Shown: positions 35,909 through 49,017 of the stretch, piece by piece | How positions within the stretch are numbered: the stretch's first letter is position 1 | Layout of the letters: each line of letters opens with the position of its first letter | Source of the DNA: Paragonimus westermani | Lineage: Eukaryota; Platyhelminthes; Trematoda; Plagiorchiida; Troglotrematidae | Assembly: GCA_008508345.1 (NCBI GenBank) | Contig: QNGE01000145.1 | Location: 206,233-270,232 of the forward strand | Length of the DNA stretch: 64,000 nucleotides | Direction: 5' to 3' | The notes under the pieces: generated by a model | Databases searched by the model: none | What the model was told of the DNA's origin: nothing | The model's input: the letters and a program-made list of their open reading frames with translations, nothing else | Program-made: the position numbers and the translations under genes

Positions 35909-37580
35909 GCTTGTTTGTACTGTTTCCCTCTACAGCACTGTTGTTGAAACCTGTACTTCAGAAAAACACTGTTCCCTAATGCGCCCACCTTACTCCCAAA
36001 TTGGTCCGCAATTGTTACTGACATTCAGAGTAAAACAAGGCTAACTTGTTTGTTACATCAGCTGCAACATGAACAAATTGTATGAGACTGATAATTGGCG
36101 TTCCCACGGTGAAATATATCACTGCACATTAACATCACAACTGTGGAAAACAAGTTTTCACTTCTCAAGAGAAGACAATAAAATATCAAGCAACTTTTAA
36201 AAAGCTGAAACGACTTCAAGAGAAATCCCATACACATCCTCCCGTCTATGATTGTCATCATTTTCAGTCACCGCGTCAACTCGAGTAAGAAACAATTACC
36301 GACTGAATTGAAAAAACGAGTACTTCGACTTTCAAGGCATTATCTAACAAGAAAAGTAGCCATTTTTAAATTCTTGGGCGACATAACCAAAAAATAGTTA
36401 AATTTTCAAGGACAGCACATTTTATTATCCCATAACCTTTGAAATCATCAAATGCGCATAGATCAGAGAGTAGAATGTTAACTGCTGATGGTTGATTTTA
36501 GTGCACAGGGGCCAAGTGGTTGTAGGTTGAGTATTTTTTAATCATTAATTTATTATGCACAAAACCAATCTGGTTTTAGTAAACCTTTAATGTCCCGCCT
36601 TCTTCTACCCGGAGGTTTGAAAATATTTTGCGAGTGTATGGTAAAGTAAACCGAGACAAGCAGTTGAGAAGAACGTAATGAGTAAACTATAGGTGCGCCT
36701 TTTGTACGCAAAATCTGTGTACAAGGAAGCGAGTGATGATACGAATAGATAGTACAACGAAAGGATAAGCTAGCACAGTGTGGTTCTTGGGTTCGTGTGC
36801 ACGTGATACCTGTCGGTGTCTTTACACGTGTAAACAAATGTTTGGGCAAACAATGGTTGCGGCAAAATGAGTACAAACAACAATTGGCACTCCAGCATTG
36901 TCGGTAGCAAATAAACAGGACCGTTACAGATTTCTTTTCATAGAAGACAAATACTAGGTTGACTATGACCGTAAGTGTGTTTCATTTAGCCGAGGCCATT
37001 GATACGAGCATGGGTAGGCGTGGGCTGTGTGGCAATTGTCTGAATTACTCTTGCCTCACAGCTCAAGTCCACGGTCAGTGGGAGGACGAGGAGAGCAACT
37101 GGAATTGATTGGAAAAAGATAATCTGCAGACTAATAATTATGTACAATCAAGCGGATAGGAAGCAGCCAATTCGTAGTCGAACTAGAAGAATCATAATAT
37201 TGATCGCGTCCATCGTAGGCAAGACCAATATGATTTTTCATGCTTGTTTCGTGATTTACCGCCTCCACTTCTCCCGCACACAACGAATAGTTATCTGGCA
37301 GTATACATATTGTGGACTGCTGGTTAATGGGAACAGATAGTCTCACCGAGTATCCTCTCAGATTATGCTCCGAAAACAGGATTGCGAACTATTTTTTGAC
37401 AGGAACCACTGCGGGTGTGCCAACTAAAAGCACGGCAAATAACTATATGCGGCAGATGTCAATATAGCCTGTGAATCGAACTGCCTCCATAGCTTTCTAC
37501 CAGGTCTATTCTGGAGGTTTGACATAGTCAATGCTGGCGAGGTCACGAACGCAGCTGAACCTCTACCAGTGTCAGGCGGT
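35909..37580. other. Unassigned DNA
   Basis: No recognised coding motif. A 107-codon minus frame (36876-36553) is Cys/His/Ser-rich without regular spacing. The segment is otherwise AT-rich spacer. Confidence 0.4.
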
Positions 37581-37585
37581 GTTCG

Positions 37586-40500
37586 TTACAGATGATGCAC
37601 ATCGGTACCCACATCAGGTACTTCGATAAACAGTGGCCTCAATCTGTCGACAGCCATAAGTTCGGGTTTACCGTTGCGCTCCAACACGGTAATTTTATCA
37701 TAATGTGATTGTGCAGAGCGGAACCATACACCTCGGCTGAGAAAGTGGTCGGGGAGCGACAGTACGAAATAAAACATACGAACAAGTTGGCAGACTGAGA
37801 TCAACGTAAGCTGCCATCGTCTTCTTTTGTTAGTTGGGTCGGTCTGCACCACCACAGTTGTGCAAATCGCCTGCAGTCTTGCGCGAAATCGGGGAGTTTC
37901 GTTTCGCTTGGGGTAACAAGTACTCCGTGTGAACGTAACTAACATCCCTAGGTTAGCTGAGCGAGGATGGCAAGTAGATCCGCTTTTAACATGTTTCGGA
38001 TACGTAGCAAAACAAAGAGCAGAACCCTGAGACGAGAATGGCTGTTAATAGCGGAGAGATCGTTTTGAACCATCAGTGAAAACGTTCAGCTGATCCGTTA
38101 GCTGTCGAGTGACAAGCTGTGGCGCCAATTTGACTGCATCTTAACGCACTGAGAAGTGATGTGAAAGCTAAGTCAAACTGTGAACTGCGGTCAGTGGTTG
38201 CTGCAGCGGGAAAGCCGAACTGGCTGAACCAACTTTAAAAAGATGTTCATGCAACGGTGTCTGATTGGCAGTTTGGAACTGATATGGCCTCTAGCCAGCA
38301 TGTAAATCGGTTTGTGCATGTTGAGATTTACGTATATCCATCAAAGGGTAGCAGGATTCAGATCAAGTCAACATGCATACGATGGGAACTTTCATTAGAG
38401 GCTGCAGAACTCTCCAATGGGGTATGTGTGTGGTGATGAACACTAAACCGTCGGTAGTGCATCGGGAGTTGGACCAGATGAGGATGTCACGAATGACATC
38501 GCGCTATCTCGACTGTTGGGAGTATGCCTGGGTGAAGTGTGCGCGACGATCCCAAAGTTTGGCAGCGGGAAGTCAACGGAGTATCGAGCAAGGGATAGTT
38601 TGTGAAGCGTCACAACTTGAAATTCCTCCGGATCAATGCATAGGGTCAACTGATCAACGGAGTTGTTCTATTACGGAATGGCTGATCTGTGCTGTCTTGA
38701 TCGATGCGAGATCAACTGAACTGTCTGCAGTACTGGTTGTAAGACTGATGTGCAAGTGGGCATCCTCGACTGAGTTCGAAATACCTGAAGTGTGGTGGAT
38801 ATCGAACGTGAGCTGGGCGATATAATCTAGGTGTCGGGTGTGTCAGGGGCTGTATCTGTCGGATTTCGAGCGTAGAACATATGTTAGTGGCTTATGGTCT
38901 GTGAGAATAATAAATTTTCTGCCTTCAAATAAATGCAAAAATGGTGGGTATCGAGATATATCGCCGACAATCTGTTTCTCTAAGCACAATGCCCGGATTC
39001 GATTGATTGTGAACGCTTGGATAAAAAAGCTAACGGGCAACAGTTGTCAATCAGTTGCTACCACAGAAACACTTACAATCACGTCTGATGTATCCACGGT
39101 TAATACTAGATGAGCCGACAGGTGGTGATGTAACGGTGGTGCTATATTAGTAACAACTGTTATTAAATCAACAAAACCATTTTGTGCGGTATGTGTAAAT
39201 GCGAATGAGCATACCTTGCCTTTGAGCAGATGAGTGAACAGTTGTAACGAAGGGGGACAAAAATTTACCAACCCATCAAATGATGTGTTCTTGGTAGTTC
39301 ACTATTGTTTGCACCTTATCGGGGAGAGTTTCAATCCCATTCGTGCGTGTACTGTAACTCAAGAAGGTTACACGGGGCTTTCCCTACCGAGTACATCGCT
39401 AACTGTACTATCACTCCATGTCTTAATGAACGTGTTAACAATGAACATAAATACCTGCAACCTTCTTCCTGTGATCAGCTAACCAAGTATGAATGAATAC
39501 TGTCCAGTCTACGACAGATAGCGTGAATAAAACGTATGAGCGCCTTTACTACGACAAAACAGCATACGTAAAACTTCGAAAAGTCCGATTATAGTAGTGA
39601 CTGTTGTCTTCGGAGGCTACTGGAATCTGGTTATAAGACCGTACCATGTTGATTTTGGTGAATATTTGCTTCCCAGACAGGTTTGCCGTCAAGTCTTGAA
39701 TGTGAGTAATTGGAAACCCATCAGGAGTGGTTGCGTTGTTCATTGCCGAGCAGTTGCCACATAGGCGTCAGCCAGTATCTATCATTCTGGTCACCATGTG
39801 TAACGGTGACGACCAAGGATTACTGAACAGACAGATAGTGCCGACTGAAGGAATCTACTCAAACTCGGCTTTGGTAATTTTCCGCTTATCGGGAGTTAAA
39901 CGACCTGTAAGACTGCGAATTAACGGTCGTCGTGTGATAATGTGATGCGCCAAATCGTTTATCACGGTCGCTAGTTCATTAGCGGGTCAGATCAGCTGAG
40001 AGAATCCGGATAAATGCTTCCCATAGGGTTTACAAACAACAGGATTGGACAGCAATGAACTGATCACAGCCGTATGTAACGGTCCCCCTTAATTTTGAGT
40101 TCCATCGAGGTACCAGTCAAACGTGGTCGTTGTGCGTAAACTGGTAAATAGAAATGTCGGAGGAACCCGATGCTAATAATGGGAAGAGGAATGTCATCTA
40201 CCAGGAAAACCCAGCGAGAATTACGGTGAAGGTCAAGATTTTGACTCAACAGTTGATGGCCGAAAGGTTTTAATGGGCATATCGTTTGCACCCCGGGTTT
40301 TGCCGCCGGGATCTAATCGCGGACCAGTTGCCGAATACGCGATAACATTAACCCGTGTCCCCGTATCTACTGAGAGTTTCAGTCTAGAGGTGGAGTCTTT
40401 CATAAACTAGAGGTGACTGGCTTGTGGCTGGTCTCTGGCGTCCGTCGCCGATAAACGCTGACCTGTTAGTTCAAACGCTTGTTATTCCGACAGTCACTTG

Positions 40501-40789
40501 ACGACCGGCCTCATCTAGCGTTTTCACCGTACGTCTCATGGTACCAACAAAGATCGATAGTTTCTGGTCTGGACGACGATCGGACATGAGGCATGGGAAT
40601 TTTGGATGTTAACTTGATACGTCGGATGCTGGCACAAAGGTGTGTCAACCCACGCTGCAAGTGAGCTATATCGGTGTTTGATTCTGACGAGTTGTATTCA
40701 CAACGTTTTCCAAGTGTCTTGTGCAAGACTGGTATAGCGGCGTCCTTCGTGGACAGTAATTTATCCGCAGGATTGTCGTGCGTAACCAC
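37586..40789 (-). pseudogene. Gypsy-type LTR retrotransposon skeleton: gag end, protease, RT, RNase H, integrase
   Basis: Descending coordinates give the normal Gypsy order. The gag C-terminus is at 40789-40511 (ETIDLCWYHETYGENAR; flatworm Gypsy gags carry a CWYHxxFG motif). The protease end is at 40291-40064 (SRWVFLVDDIPLPIISIGFL). RT is at 39743-39549 (NNATTPDGFPITHIQDLTA, FTKINMVRSYNQIPVASED). RNase H is at 39040-38843 (FIILTDHKPLTYVL, DRYSP), continuing into RHLDYIAQ. The integrase C-terminal domain is at 37945-37586 (VWFRSAQSHYDKITVLERNG, MAVDRLRPLFIE). The RT A-box Asp is replaced by Asn (FTKINM), and stops separate every domain. No flanking LTRs were identified; the LTR-like blocks at 29.7 and 35.1 kb are not positioned to be its ends. 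Confidence 0.8.
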
Positions 40790-41243
40790 TTGCCCACCTA
40801 ATGATGAAGACGTGGTACCTCAAAAACGTTCGTGTATTGCGTCGGCCGGAGCTGTTAGCTCACCTAACGGCGTTAGTAATAAAGACATGTTTTGGACCGA
40901 CATTAATAATAAATGTCTTTACTATATTGTGCTATATAGCGTGTAGAATCAGTAGAATTAATGAAACTTACAATGAGAGCAACAGAATGATAGTCAGATG
41001 CGAGATAAAGATGTGATGAAGTGTAAACTGAACACAGCTTCTATCTAAGGCAGACGGCCTGAATGTGGTCAATCGTACCAAATGTAGAGATTCCGGAACT
41101 GCGGAATGGGCATGTAAGTTGGAAACTGTTATGACCAGAAGACCTACAGTTATTTCACTGCTGGACGAAGTTTGAATTAAAATGACGTGATTAAAATGAT
41201 GCATTTTTTGGTGAGTTGCATATTTGAACTGCCCCTGTCTTTT

Positions 41244-41609
41244 TTACGGCTGCTTCTCAACATTACACAACTCAACTGGTTCTTCATTCAACGCGGTCCT
41301 TACATCTTCAGGTTGTCCGAAGGGTTCAGTAACGGACTGGAAGGACATCTCATAAAACAATGATAACTTTTGTTGTAGACTAGGGTTATTGGTTCCTGTG
41401 ATTAACCGATCTCTTAGCTGAATTCGTAATCGGCCATCAAAACCACATCTTACAGCTTGAATTGGAAATTGAGTGATAAGTACACAAATATCCTGATTTT
41501 CTTCATTCGTTAAAGTATGGAATTTGGCTTTTTCTGGAAGTTGACAGGTTGAACATGGCCAAGCGGCAGATGTTTCAAACAGGCGTGTGGAAGTGAAATA
41601 AGGGTACAT
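41244..41609 (-). pseudogene. Possible Gypsy gag remnant
   Basis: The frame contains CGFDGRLRIQLRDRLITGTNN followed by PSLQQKLSLFY. This resembles the LRDQxxxGxxN motif of K02A2.6/CsRn1-like Gypsy gag proteins. No zinc knuckle follows. It lies just upstream of the Gypsy skeleton on the same strand, but that element has a different gag type, so this is probably a separate insertion. Confidence 0.4.
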
Positions 41610-41759
41610 ACATTCAACACGAAAAAACTACAAGGAGCGGCAAATGCGTCACAATATAAGAAGTAATGCAATGTGTATAGTTAAATAGGAAATAGGTGTG
41701 GATGGCCGAAAAGGAAAAGATCACAACGTTGCACACAGAAACTCGCAAAATGAACGCTA

Positions 41760-44300
41760 CTAACTTCTTTTCTGTGCCATATCAGGCAGCGTCCGCACCA
41801 CACATGTCTAGCGTCCTTCGGACCCCGGATATGAAGCTAGGATCACCCTACTGAAGCATGCTTCACAGTGAGTGAGTTCCCTCATACCCCGAGCCCCAGT
41901 CATGCGTTGACCACCAGGCTGTTACGTGCAGTCCAACCCGCCGTTCGCAAATAAGGAGCGATGTGGCAGGCAGTGAGTTAGCACTCGTAAGATGTGGCCA
42001 AGCCAACGAAGTCTGTGAGACGAGATCAAAATGCTCAAGGATAGACGGAATTCATCTATTGTGAAGACACGTTGACGAACTTCGTCACTGCTAACACGAT
42101 GTTCCTACCACATGCCACTAATGTTTCGGAGGTACAGATAGTAGAGAACGGATACCCCGTGCACATCCTGCGCACGAATCGACCAGGTTTGGGAGCCGTA
42201 CAATAGGATTACCCTTGCGGTAGCGTTATACACTCGACCTTCCAGAAAAAGACTAATAACAAGCTGTCAAACGCCATCGGAGCTTTTGCTATGCGATTTG
42301 TGGTCTTATCAGATATTCCGCCGGCGGCGATACAGTCCCCAAGATGCAGGAACTTCTCGACTATCTCCAGCGATTCACCGTTAAGGGTGAGGGCAGATAC
42401 AAAGTCTTGCCAATCTTACAGCATCATCTTAGTAGGTGTAAAGGTCATGAAAAATTGACGAACCGAAGCCTGTAATCTGTTTAAGATATTCTGGGCTCCC
42501 TGTGATCTCTTGCAGTTTAGAGTGGTGTTATTTTCATACTTAATATCTCGAATTCGAGTGCCTAGGGGTAGATTCATATCAGCTTATTTGCAGTTTGTCA
42601 GGGCACACTTTAGGATCTCGTTTACTGCGAAATTAAACAGGAAAGAGGGGCTAGACGACTGTATCTCACCCTACTTGCGACGCGAAAAGGCGGCGATACG
42701 TTGCCATAAGCCCCAACCCGGCCCGAAATCTGACGGTAAATCGCCTTCAGAATATTCGCATAATTCTCAGGCACACTTTCTCAAAAGACATTCCCAGAGT
42801 AAAACTCTGTCAACCGAATCGAAGGCTTCTGTGATGTCCAACAATACAACAAATGTTGGCCTTCTATGTGAATGGCGAATTTTAAGCATCTGGCGAATCT
42901 GGAAGATTTGATCAACGCAGCCGCGGCTACGGCGGAAACTAGTTTGCTGCTCACCTATGTGTTATTCACTCGCCTCTTTAAATCAAAGAACTAAAATGGC
43001 TCCAAGCGAATTGACGCACCATGAATCGGGTTAATCCATCGGTGATTTGAATTTGAGGTGTGTAATTCCTTTTTGAAGGTGGGGACTATTATCTAAGCTC
43101 CATTCATTTGAAACAACTTCAAAGATTCAGTGTTTCTGGAGCACAGCGGGTAGCTCTTTAGTCAGGGCTGGACCTCCATCTAAAATCGGGCCGGAGGTAG
43201 TTCGACTGGGCCGACTGCCTCATCACGTTTCAGAGACTTCATCTCGAAAAAGACTTCTGTTTTCCTGGGCAGGGAAAGGTCAGCAGACCAACCGGGTGCA
43301 TACACAACCCGAAGGCGTAATCAATCGTGCGAGTGGCCAGTTGAAATGCTTTTGGAAATGCTCAGCTCAGCGTCGTTGCAGGTTATAAGTAGGCCCGCCA
43401 TTGACTTCGCAGATTACCTCACCCACACCTGACTTCCTGCTACCAGTTGTCCGGAAGAAATGGAAAAGCTTCCAGGAGATCCCAGTAGCAGAAGCTTGTT
43501 ACATCTCGATAACGCGGTGTCCACCAGGTCTCACGGTCGTCTTGTATATGCTTCCATAGTTGAAAGCGAGTTGCTTTACGGGCGGCGTTGTACTCACTGC
43601 TAGGTGGAATATTCCGGTGACCTCCGGGAAGTTTCAATGGGTACATATAGACTTAGCTAGACAACCAGCAGTACCACACTTATGAGCTGCATGTCGTATA
43701 CGTGCCCAATATGCTTCAGTATCGTCTGGTTAGTTGGGACCTAGATTAGAGGCAAGCGCGCACTGGCAAGCGTGAAGCTCCCGTGGCCCTGTCAGTTTGG
43801 ATAAGTAAGCTTGCAGTTGACAGCGAACTAGCTTCGTACCAAATCTCAGAAAGCACTTGACATGTAACATTGCATAATCAGAATCCAGATTGACTCGTAA
43901 TCTTTGAAACAGCTGACTGCCATGTGATCTGTCTTTGTCCACGACTGACTCGACGATGGGGTTCGCCAGGTTTCACATTGACGCCTGGAACATCGAAAGT
44001 AGTGTTTGCTAGAAACAGGCTGTTACCAGCTCAAGGCTGCAACAAACAATCACCGTTGTTTATTCATCGAGCATCGTAAGAGTTTGGGCCAGCTAGGTCA
44101 CGCTCATCAGCACTTAGACTGCCAAGTTGGTTGCTCACATCTCCAGCCGGTACCATATTTTCCGTGTGCTGCGTGATGTGTTAGAGGTTACTGAAATGGT
44201 GTTAGACATCACCCTTGACTGTGGCTGGACTACAGTCTGTGGGGGTGTATATTGCAACAACAAACGTAGCGCTCATGTTGGGCGTCTCCAGATGCTGTAA
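41760..44300 (-). pseudogene. RTE-like non-LTR retrotransposon, nearly full length, decayed
   Basis: Descending coordinates show an endonuclease domain at about 44290-43950 with PTDCSPATVKGDV, AGDVSNQLGSLSADERDLAG and PGEPHRRVSRGQRQITW; these are the GD..AQLG and DxxxxS/DH segments of AP-type endonucleases. A linker at 43942-43730 includes NLDSDYAMLHVKCFLRFGTK. The RT follows at 42970-42600, with FRRSRGCVDQIFQIRQML, VVLLDITEAFDSVDRVLLWE and GRVGAYGNVSPPFRVAS. A C-terminal part near 42370-41990 holds a GESLE...FLHLG stretch and RLRWLGHILRV. Many frameshifts and stops are present. It belongs with the element at 24-25.5 kb. Confidence 0.75.
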
Positions 44301-46715
44301 CCGCACCTCAAAATCTGACGGCGTAAAGGCAGCCAAATTCTGACAGGAGAGCAAGGCCGGCTAATGGCATTTCGGCTAAAGAGTTGTGATAACAATGCGT
44401 GCCAAACGCATAGTTAATAATAATTGTAAAGTCGGATTTCTTCCCAGTTACTCAGGCCGAGGGAGGACTTTTACTCGAGAGGCTCCTTCGGGAGTTTTGG
44501 TAAAAAGGAACGCAACCCACAAGATAGCGGACCGAAGCACAGAGTTTGTAGTTCATCGAGATCCGGCAACCAGTAGTGGTTCGGTTCGTATGCCCTTCGG
44601 ATGGAGTTCCTGTGTCCAGGATGCCTAGTGCATCCTGTGGGGAGTTGCAACATAAACTGTGCAGCAGTTCTATGTTGATCTGATATGGTGGATTTATATA
44701 GCCAGGGACTTTAAGATCGACAGGGCTGCTGAGATACATGACTTCTTTCGCCGGGATCCGGTGACAAAATTGGTACATAGACATTCACAATGGGATCCAG
44801 CCATTAAAGTTATTTGGCACACCTTGCATACCCGTTGATCACCGGGGTGATTCATTAACTTTTCTTGGAGATTGTTGATGTTTGACGTTGACTGGAGGTA
44901 TCAGTACACTAAACAAACAGTACGCCAGATGGACGTCGGATGGGCATATGCTCCGGTTGGGGCACCTGAAACCCTTTTCTGGCAAGGTTATATACGTCGT
45001 CTTAGTACCATCAAAGAGCATGTGATACTTGATAACAGGACCATTTTTCACCCTTGACTTCACCACGTCATGGTAGTACTACCGTTCGTCGTTCATGACG
45101 GCTTATTTGTCGGGAGAACCCCACTTATTTCACAGTTAGCTCTCACGTGAAAGGCAGTTTCCCAGCCGGCAGCCTGGGGACGCACCAATGGTGTTGAGCT
45201 AATCCACCCGTTTACCCCAATAAAGGGGGTGGAACGAGAAAATTGCAAAGTGCCAAATTTTTAATTAACCCATACATTTTTACCAATAGCCCTGAGAAAA
45301 CACGTTGTTTTCTTCTCTCTTTTCAACGTTTTACGTGTGGTGCGCCAAGTTTTAAATTGTTCCGAGTAGTCTACGGTAAATCGTGAACTAGGGCGAATAT
45401 TCCGATTTTCCGAATGGCAAGATTCCGTCATAAGAAATCTACTGCCCTGAGGTCAAATATGTTAGTTCAAAACACACAACAGTATGTGCAAATGCACCTA
45501 GCTCAAACCCAAAGTCAGTTTCTACGTAACAACATTAACCTAGCAAGCAGGCCAGCAAAACTGTACTGTGATCCATATCACATGCAGTATAGTCATTCAT
45601 ACAATTAAACATTAATAACAAATTGTGTGGTTACGGATTACAATCGGTACAGAAAGTATACAAGTTGAGGTTTGTTAATTCTCTTTATCCGCCGATTGTG
45701 TCATTAATATCGTTACACGACGATCGACCAAGACGTCGTTACTCTTTAGTTATGAAAAGAATAGTGACAAGAAAAACAGACACTGAATACTTTCCAGTTA
45801 ACGAGGAATGGTTTACCATTTTTGTCACATGAAAAGCGACATTGTAAACGTTATTTCACAACATTGTTACCGGTACGAAGAAATAAAACGTACTTCACCC
45901 GTATAACACCAAACATAGGTCAAGCCGTTGCGGTTCTAGGGCAACATACTGCTCGAAAAAACTGGAGGGAGCACTTAGTTTTAATATGAAGTACTCCTTA
46001 AGAAAAACCAGGGCCTGCCTAGCTGGAGGCAGTGTTTCATTCATCGACAGTGATATCATCAAAGATTGTAGACTGGAAGCAGTGAATGAGCCGTACCTAG
46101 ACGAAGACCAGTTGTTCAAAAGTATTAATCTCGCCAAATAGTGTTTACTGTATTGATACCATAGGAAGCAGTATTGTTCAACAAGGTGACAACTTAGGAA
46201 GAAATGCCTAGTACTATACTCTAGCACTCAATGAATTGACTGATGTATGCGTGACATACCGCAAATATCTGTATTTACGCGTGGCGTCGATTTTAAAGTT
46301 CACGTGCCCAAGAGTGAGCATGTGCAAAAAGTGACTTCAGACCGCACCCAATCAAGTTCTAAGGTTGAAACGATTTCTGTGTGGATTTGCATCAGCATTT
46401 GGTGCAATGCACTTGTATGAAAGAACACTCACGAATAAAACAACCATCGAACAATTTTGTCTGACAGATTCGTAGGTTTGTAGGTTGTTACAGGAGATAT
46501 TTTCCGTATTGGTCGATGAGGAATTGTGCCGGAGAAATTATAGGTGAGTAGAGATAAATAAAAGGAACTTTACTGACGTTGTTTGCAGTAGTTCTATCAG
46601 TAACGGACAACGAAATACAGTGAAACAACAATCAGTCAGATATGCTCATTTATTGAGCTGTGTGACTTGGTTAGGAATAGGATGTGCTGATCGAGTAAAA
46701 GATCAGAACTCCAAA
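44301..46715. other. Unassigned DNA
   Basis: Frames of 60-110 codons at 44386-45066, 45414-45832 and 45895-46227 show no family motif. On the plus strand at 45985-46140 a short open stretch reads GGSVSFIDSDIIKDCRLEAV and looks protein-like, but I cannot assign it. Part of 44.3-44.8 kb could be the 5' end of the RTE-like LINE. Confidence 0.4.
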
Positions 46716-46719
46716 TCGA

Positions 46720-47650
46720 CTCAATCGTGACCACAGAGTTGGGCAGTAGGTCTCAGTGTGAAGCGGTTCTGTCTGCAAAGTAACCTACCTACTTGATAGC
46801 GCAGTTCTACCAAATGACCCCTGAAACGTTCATCCTTGATTAGTGGGACATGTGCTAATCAATGACCAGGGGTGGGGTGGATTTTGTAGGTAAAAATTAT
46901 GTCTCCCTTGAGATCCTTAATTGATCAACAATCGACCTAATTCCGTCACTTATTCTGAGTGAGGTTTTTCCCTAGCCCCACACTGTTTCTAGTGGCCCAT
47001 CTCTGAACACCTTCAATAAGCGTCAAATCTTTTTGTGTTACAGTGACGGCAGGCCTGTATGTTCGTTCTCAGGTGTGGGCGGATTGTGGAAGAGAGTATG
47101 GCGGGAAGCATTCAAAGCGGACGTTTTCACGAATTCTTCTTTTTTAGCTATGACTGAATCATTTTTAGACAAATGTAAACCGTCTGTTACTAGGGTCCAT
47201 TCGTTTTGTATGCAGAATGAGAGAAGCAACTTTGCTTCGCTAAGGAATTCGTGCTCACGATCTGGTTGGCGAACGTGTGCGACCTTAAATTTGTTGATAT
47301 TTGACGACAAATTCTCACCACGGAATTAGTGTACCAGACAGTTCAACTCTTTCTGGAAGGTTACTACATCTTCCAGGCATTCTGAAACTCGCCAGGGTTT
47401 TCTTTCTGATGTGGAGCACCCTCATCGACTTGACTATGCTGAGTGCTTCTAACAGGAGAACAGGGGGTGCTGGATTTATCCACGCTGAACGGTGTTGTTC
47501 ACAGGGAACCATGCTGACGTTGAACTTACGTTCAGTTAAATAGTTCTTAAACCGTGTGAATAAGCGCCCATCGACGACACAGTGATGGAGCTTCCGTAGC
47601 GAGATGGAGTGGTCAACCCTTGGAAGATGTATGACAATCCACATCGTAAT
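46720..47650 (-). pseudogene. Non-LTR LINE fragment (Jockey/CR1-like style)
   Basis: The minus frame 47644-47315 starts with RVDHSISLRKLHHCVVDGRL and FTRFKNYLTERKFNVSM, the RT stretch that in relatives reads DxVxHxxLLxKLxxxGxxGxLxxWxxxFLxxRxxxV. Further down, the frame 47310-47038 holds LLSFCIQNEWTLVTDGLHLS. Near 47000-46880 come LIEGVQRWATRN and LKGDIIFTYKI, the conserved C-terminal motif. The YADD region is missing or unreadable. Confidence 0.6.
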
Positions 47651-48884
47651 GAACAGCTAGAGTTCATCCTGTTAATTGGTGCGTCACACTTCGAGGCACA
47701 AGTTGCCGATGTTTCACTAATTAAGAAACACCTCTAGCTTTCCCCATTAGTTTAGTGCAAACGATAACTTCTTGTATGTTATGAGTAAAATTTCCACTCT
47801 TCGTCAGTAGCAGCTATGAATGTTTATACTTCGCGTCATTTAATCAGCCTTCGAAACAGTTTAGTGTCTTCATCCCTAGTTTCTTTCATCGAAACGTTCG
47901 ATGAAGTTTTTACACACTATTTCTTGACGCAACTGTCACATTTCCCCCTTTTTCTACGTCGCGCTGAAATATCGATTCAAAGCTCACCCGTCTTTTTATA
48001 GGACTGATTGTTTGCTGCAGCTCTGTGAAACGACTAGAACATACATTGTAGTCCCTCTGCTTTGAAGGTTATAGCCTCCTCGTACAATGGATAGGTGTTT
48101 CAGTTTTTAACATGTAGACCTCGTATTGATATTTCTGTGTTTAATTGAAGTGCCAAAACTAGTTATGATGAATTGTTCACCTTAGAGTACTAATCTAGCG
48201 GCAGTTCGATGAAGTGGGCCCTTCACCTTAACCAGTCGTGTGCTAATTGCTGGAATATTTTACTGTTAATTTGAGAGGGTTACTAGCACAGCTTTACAAG
48301 AAGGCCCAGTCAAAACATGAATACCTCGTCTTGGAAGTTCGTGAAGAAATTCTCCGTGAGAGACTGTCAGCTGATGTACCCGTTAGCGCTGAAAAACCGT
48401 TTGTAGGACGAACCTCTCGTGTAACCTTTGACACCATTTCTACACTGTTATGATTTACTCCTTCTTCTGTAAAGACGCAAATACGCGTGCCGATTGGTCA
48501 TACTAATGAATTCAATATCTTCGTTGGAAACTATTTGTCGTCGCTGTTAAACCTCTGAAAGTTAACCGTATTTGCGTCGTGCTCGGCTCTGTGAGTACCT
48601 TGATGAATCAATAATATTTTGAGTGCCGCAAGGATTGGACGTTTATGCTAATAACAGACAATGCTGACGAGTTGTAATATGCTAATCTTCAGCTGATTTA
48701 CATTTCCGATTGACTTTTATCAAACTCCTAATGAACAAAATGTGTAAATGATGATATCTTAGGATACATATCAAAACATCTACAATCAGACAGTGGTTTG
48801 TAAACTTTGCAATGCAGTACTTTTCATTCGTCCGCATCTCAACAACTATTCGGAGGCTTATCACACTGTACTGTACTAACTATT
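47651..48884. other. Unassigned DNA
   Basis: A plus frame at 48247-48453 (LYKKAQSKHEYLVLEVREE) is Lys/Glu-rich and opens cleanly, but shows no domain. Nothing else is recognised. Confidence 0.35.
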
Positions 48885-48892
48885 TATGTCTT

Positions 48893-49017
48893 TTCAAGTT
48901 GACCATCACTCACATTTGATCGCAGTGTTCGCATTCAGATAGACTTTGCAGCCAACCTCTTTTGAAAAGAAGCACTAGACTCGAGTTTCGCTCTCATTAG
49001 AGCTCGTCAGTAGTGCA
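48893..49017 (-). mobile_element. Hammerhead SINE, copy A (short form, with target-site duplication)
   Basis: This 125-bp copy carries only the ribozyme and 3' body of the SINE family and lacks the tRNA-like head. It starts at the ribozyme's 5' edge (TGCACTACTGACGAG) and ends with GGTCAACTTGAAA. TATGTCTT (plus strand) flanks it on both sides, at 48885-48892 and 49018-49025, an 8-bp target-site duplication consistent with LINE-mediated insertion. The last three bases of the 5' duplication also match the full-length element, suggesting junction microhomology. Confidence 0.8.
48972..49016 (-). ncRNA. Hammerhead ribozyme, type I layout with minimal stem III, core intact
   Basis: Read 5'-3' on the minus strand, the elements are stem I strand GCACTA, core CTGACGA, stem II GCTC with loop TAATGA closing on GAGC, core GAAA, stem III of AC/GT around loop TCGA, the site GTC, and stem I strand TAGTGC. 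Stem I pairs perfectly over 6 bp and stem II over 4 bp. All invariant hammerhead core bases (CUGANGA, GAAA, UH) are present. Predicted cleavage is between 48978 and 48977. A two-base-pair stem III is known from schistosome and Penelope-associated hammerheads, where dimeric activity has been proposed. Self-cleavage is a prediction from structure. Confidence 0.85.

Noticed and set aside
38373..38825. 150-codon plus-strand ORF as a gene
   Set aside because: It lies antisense to the Gypsy RNase H to integrase region, whose minus-strand reading (RHLDYIAQ...) is the meaningful one.
44452..45066. Minus-strand frames of 60-110 codons as the 5' ORF of the RTE-like LINE
   Set aside because: Position is suitable but I could not match any endonuclease or ORF1 motif, so I left it unassigned.
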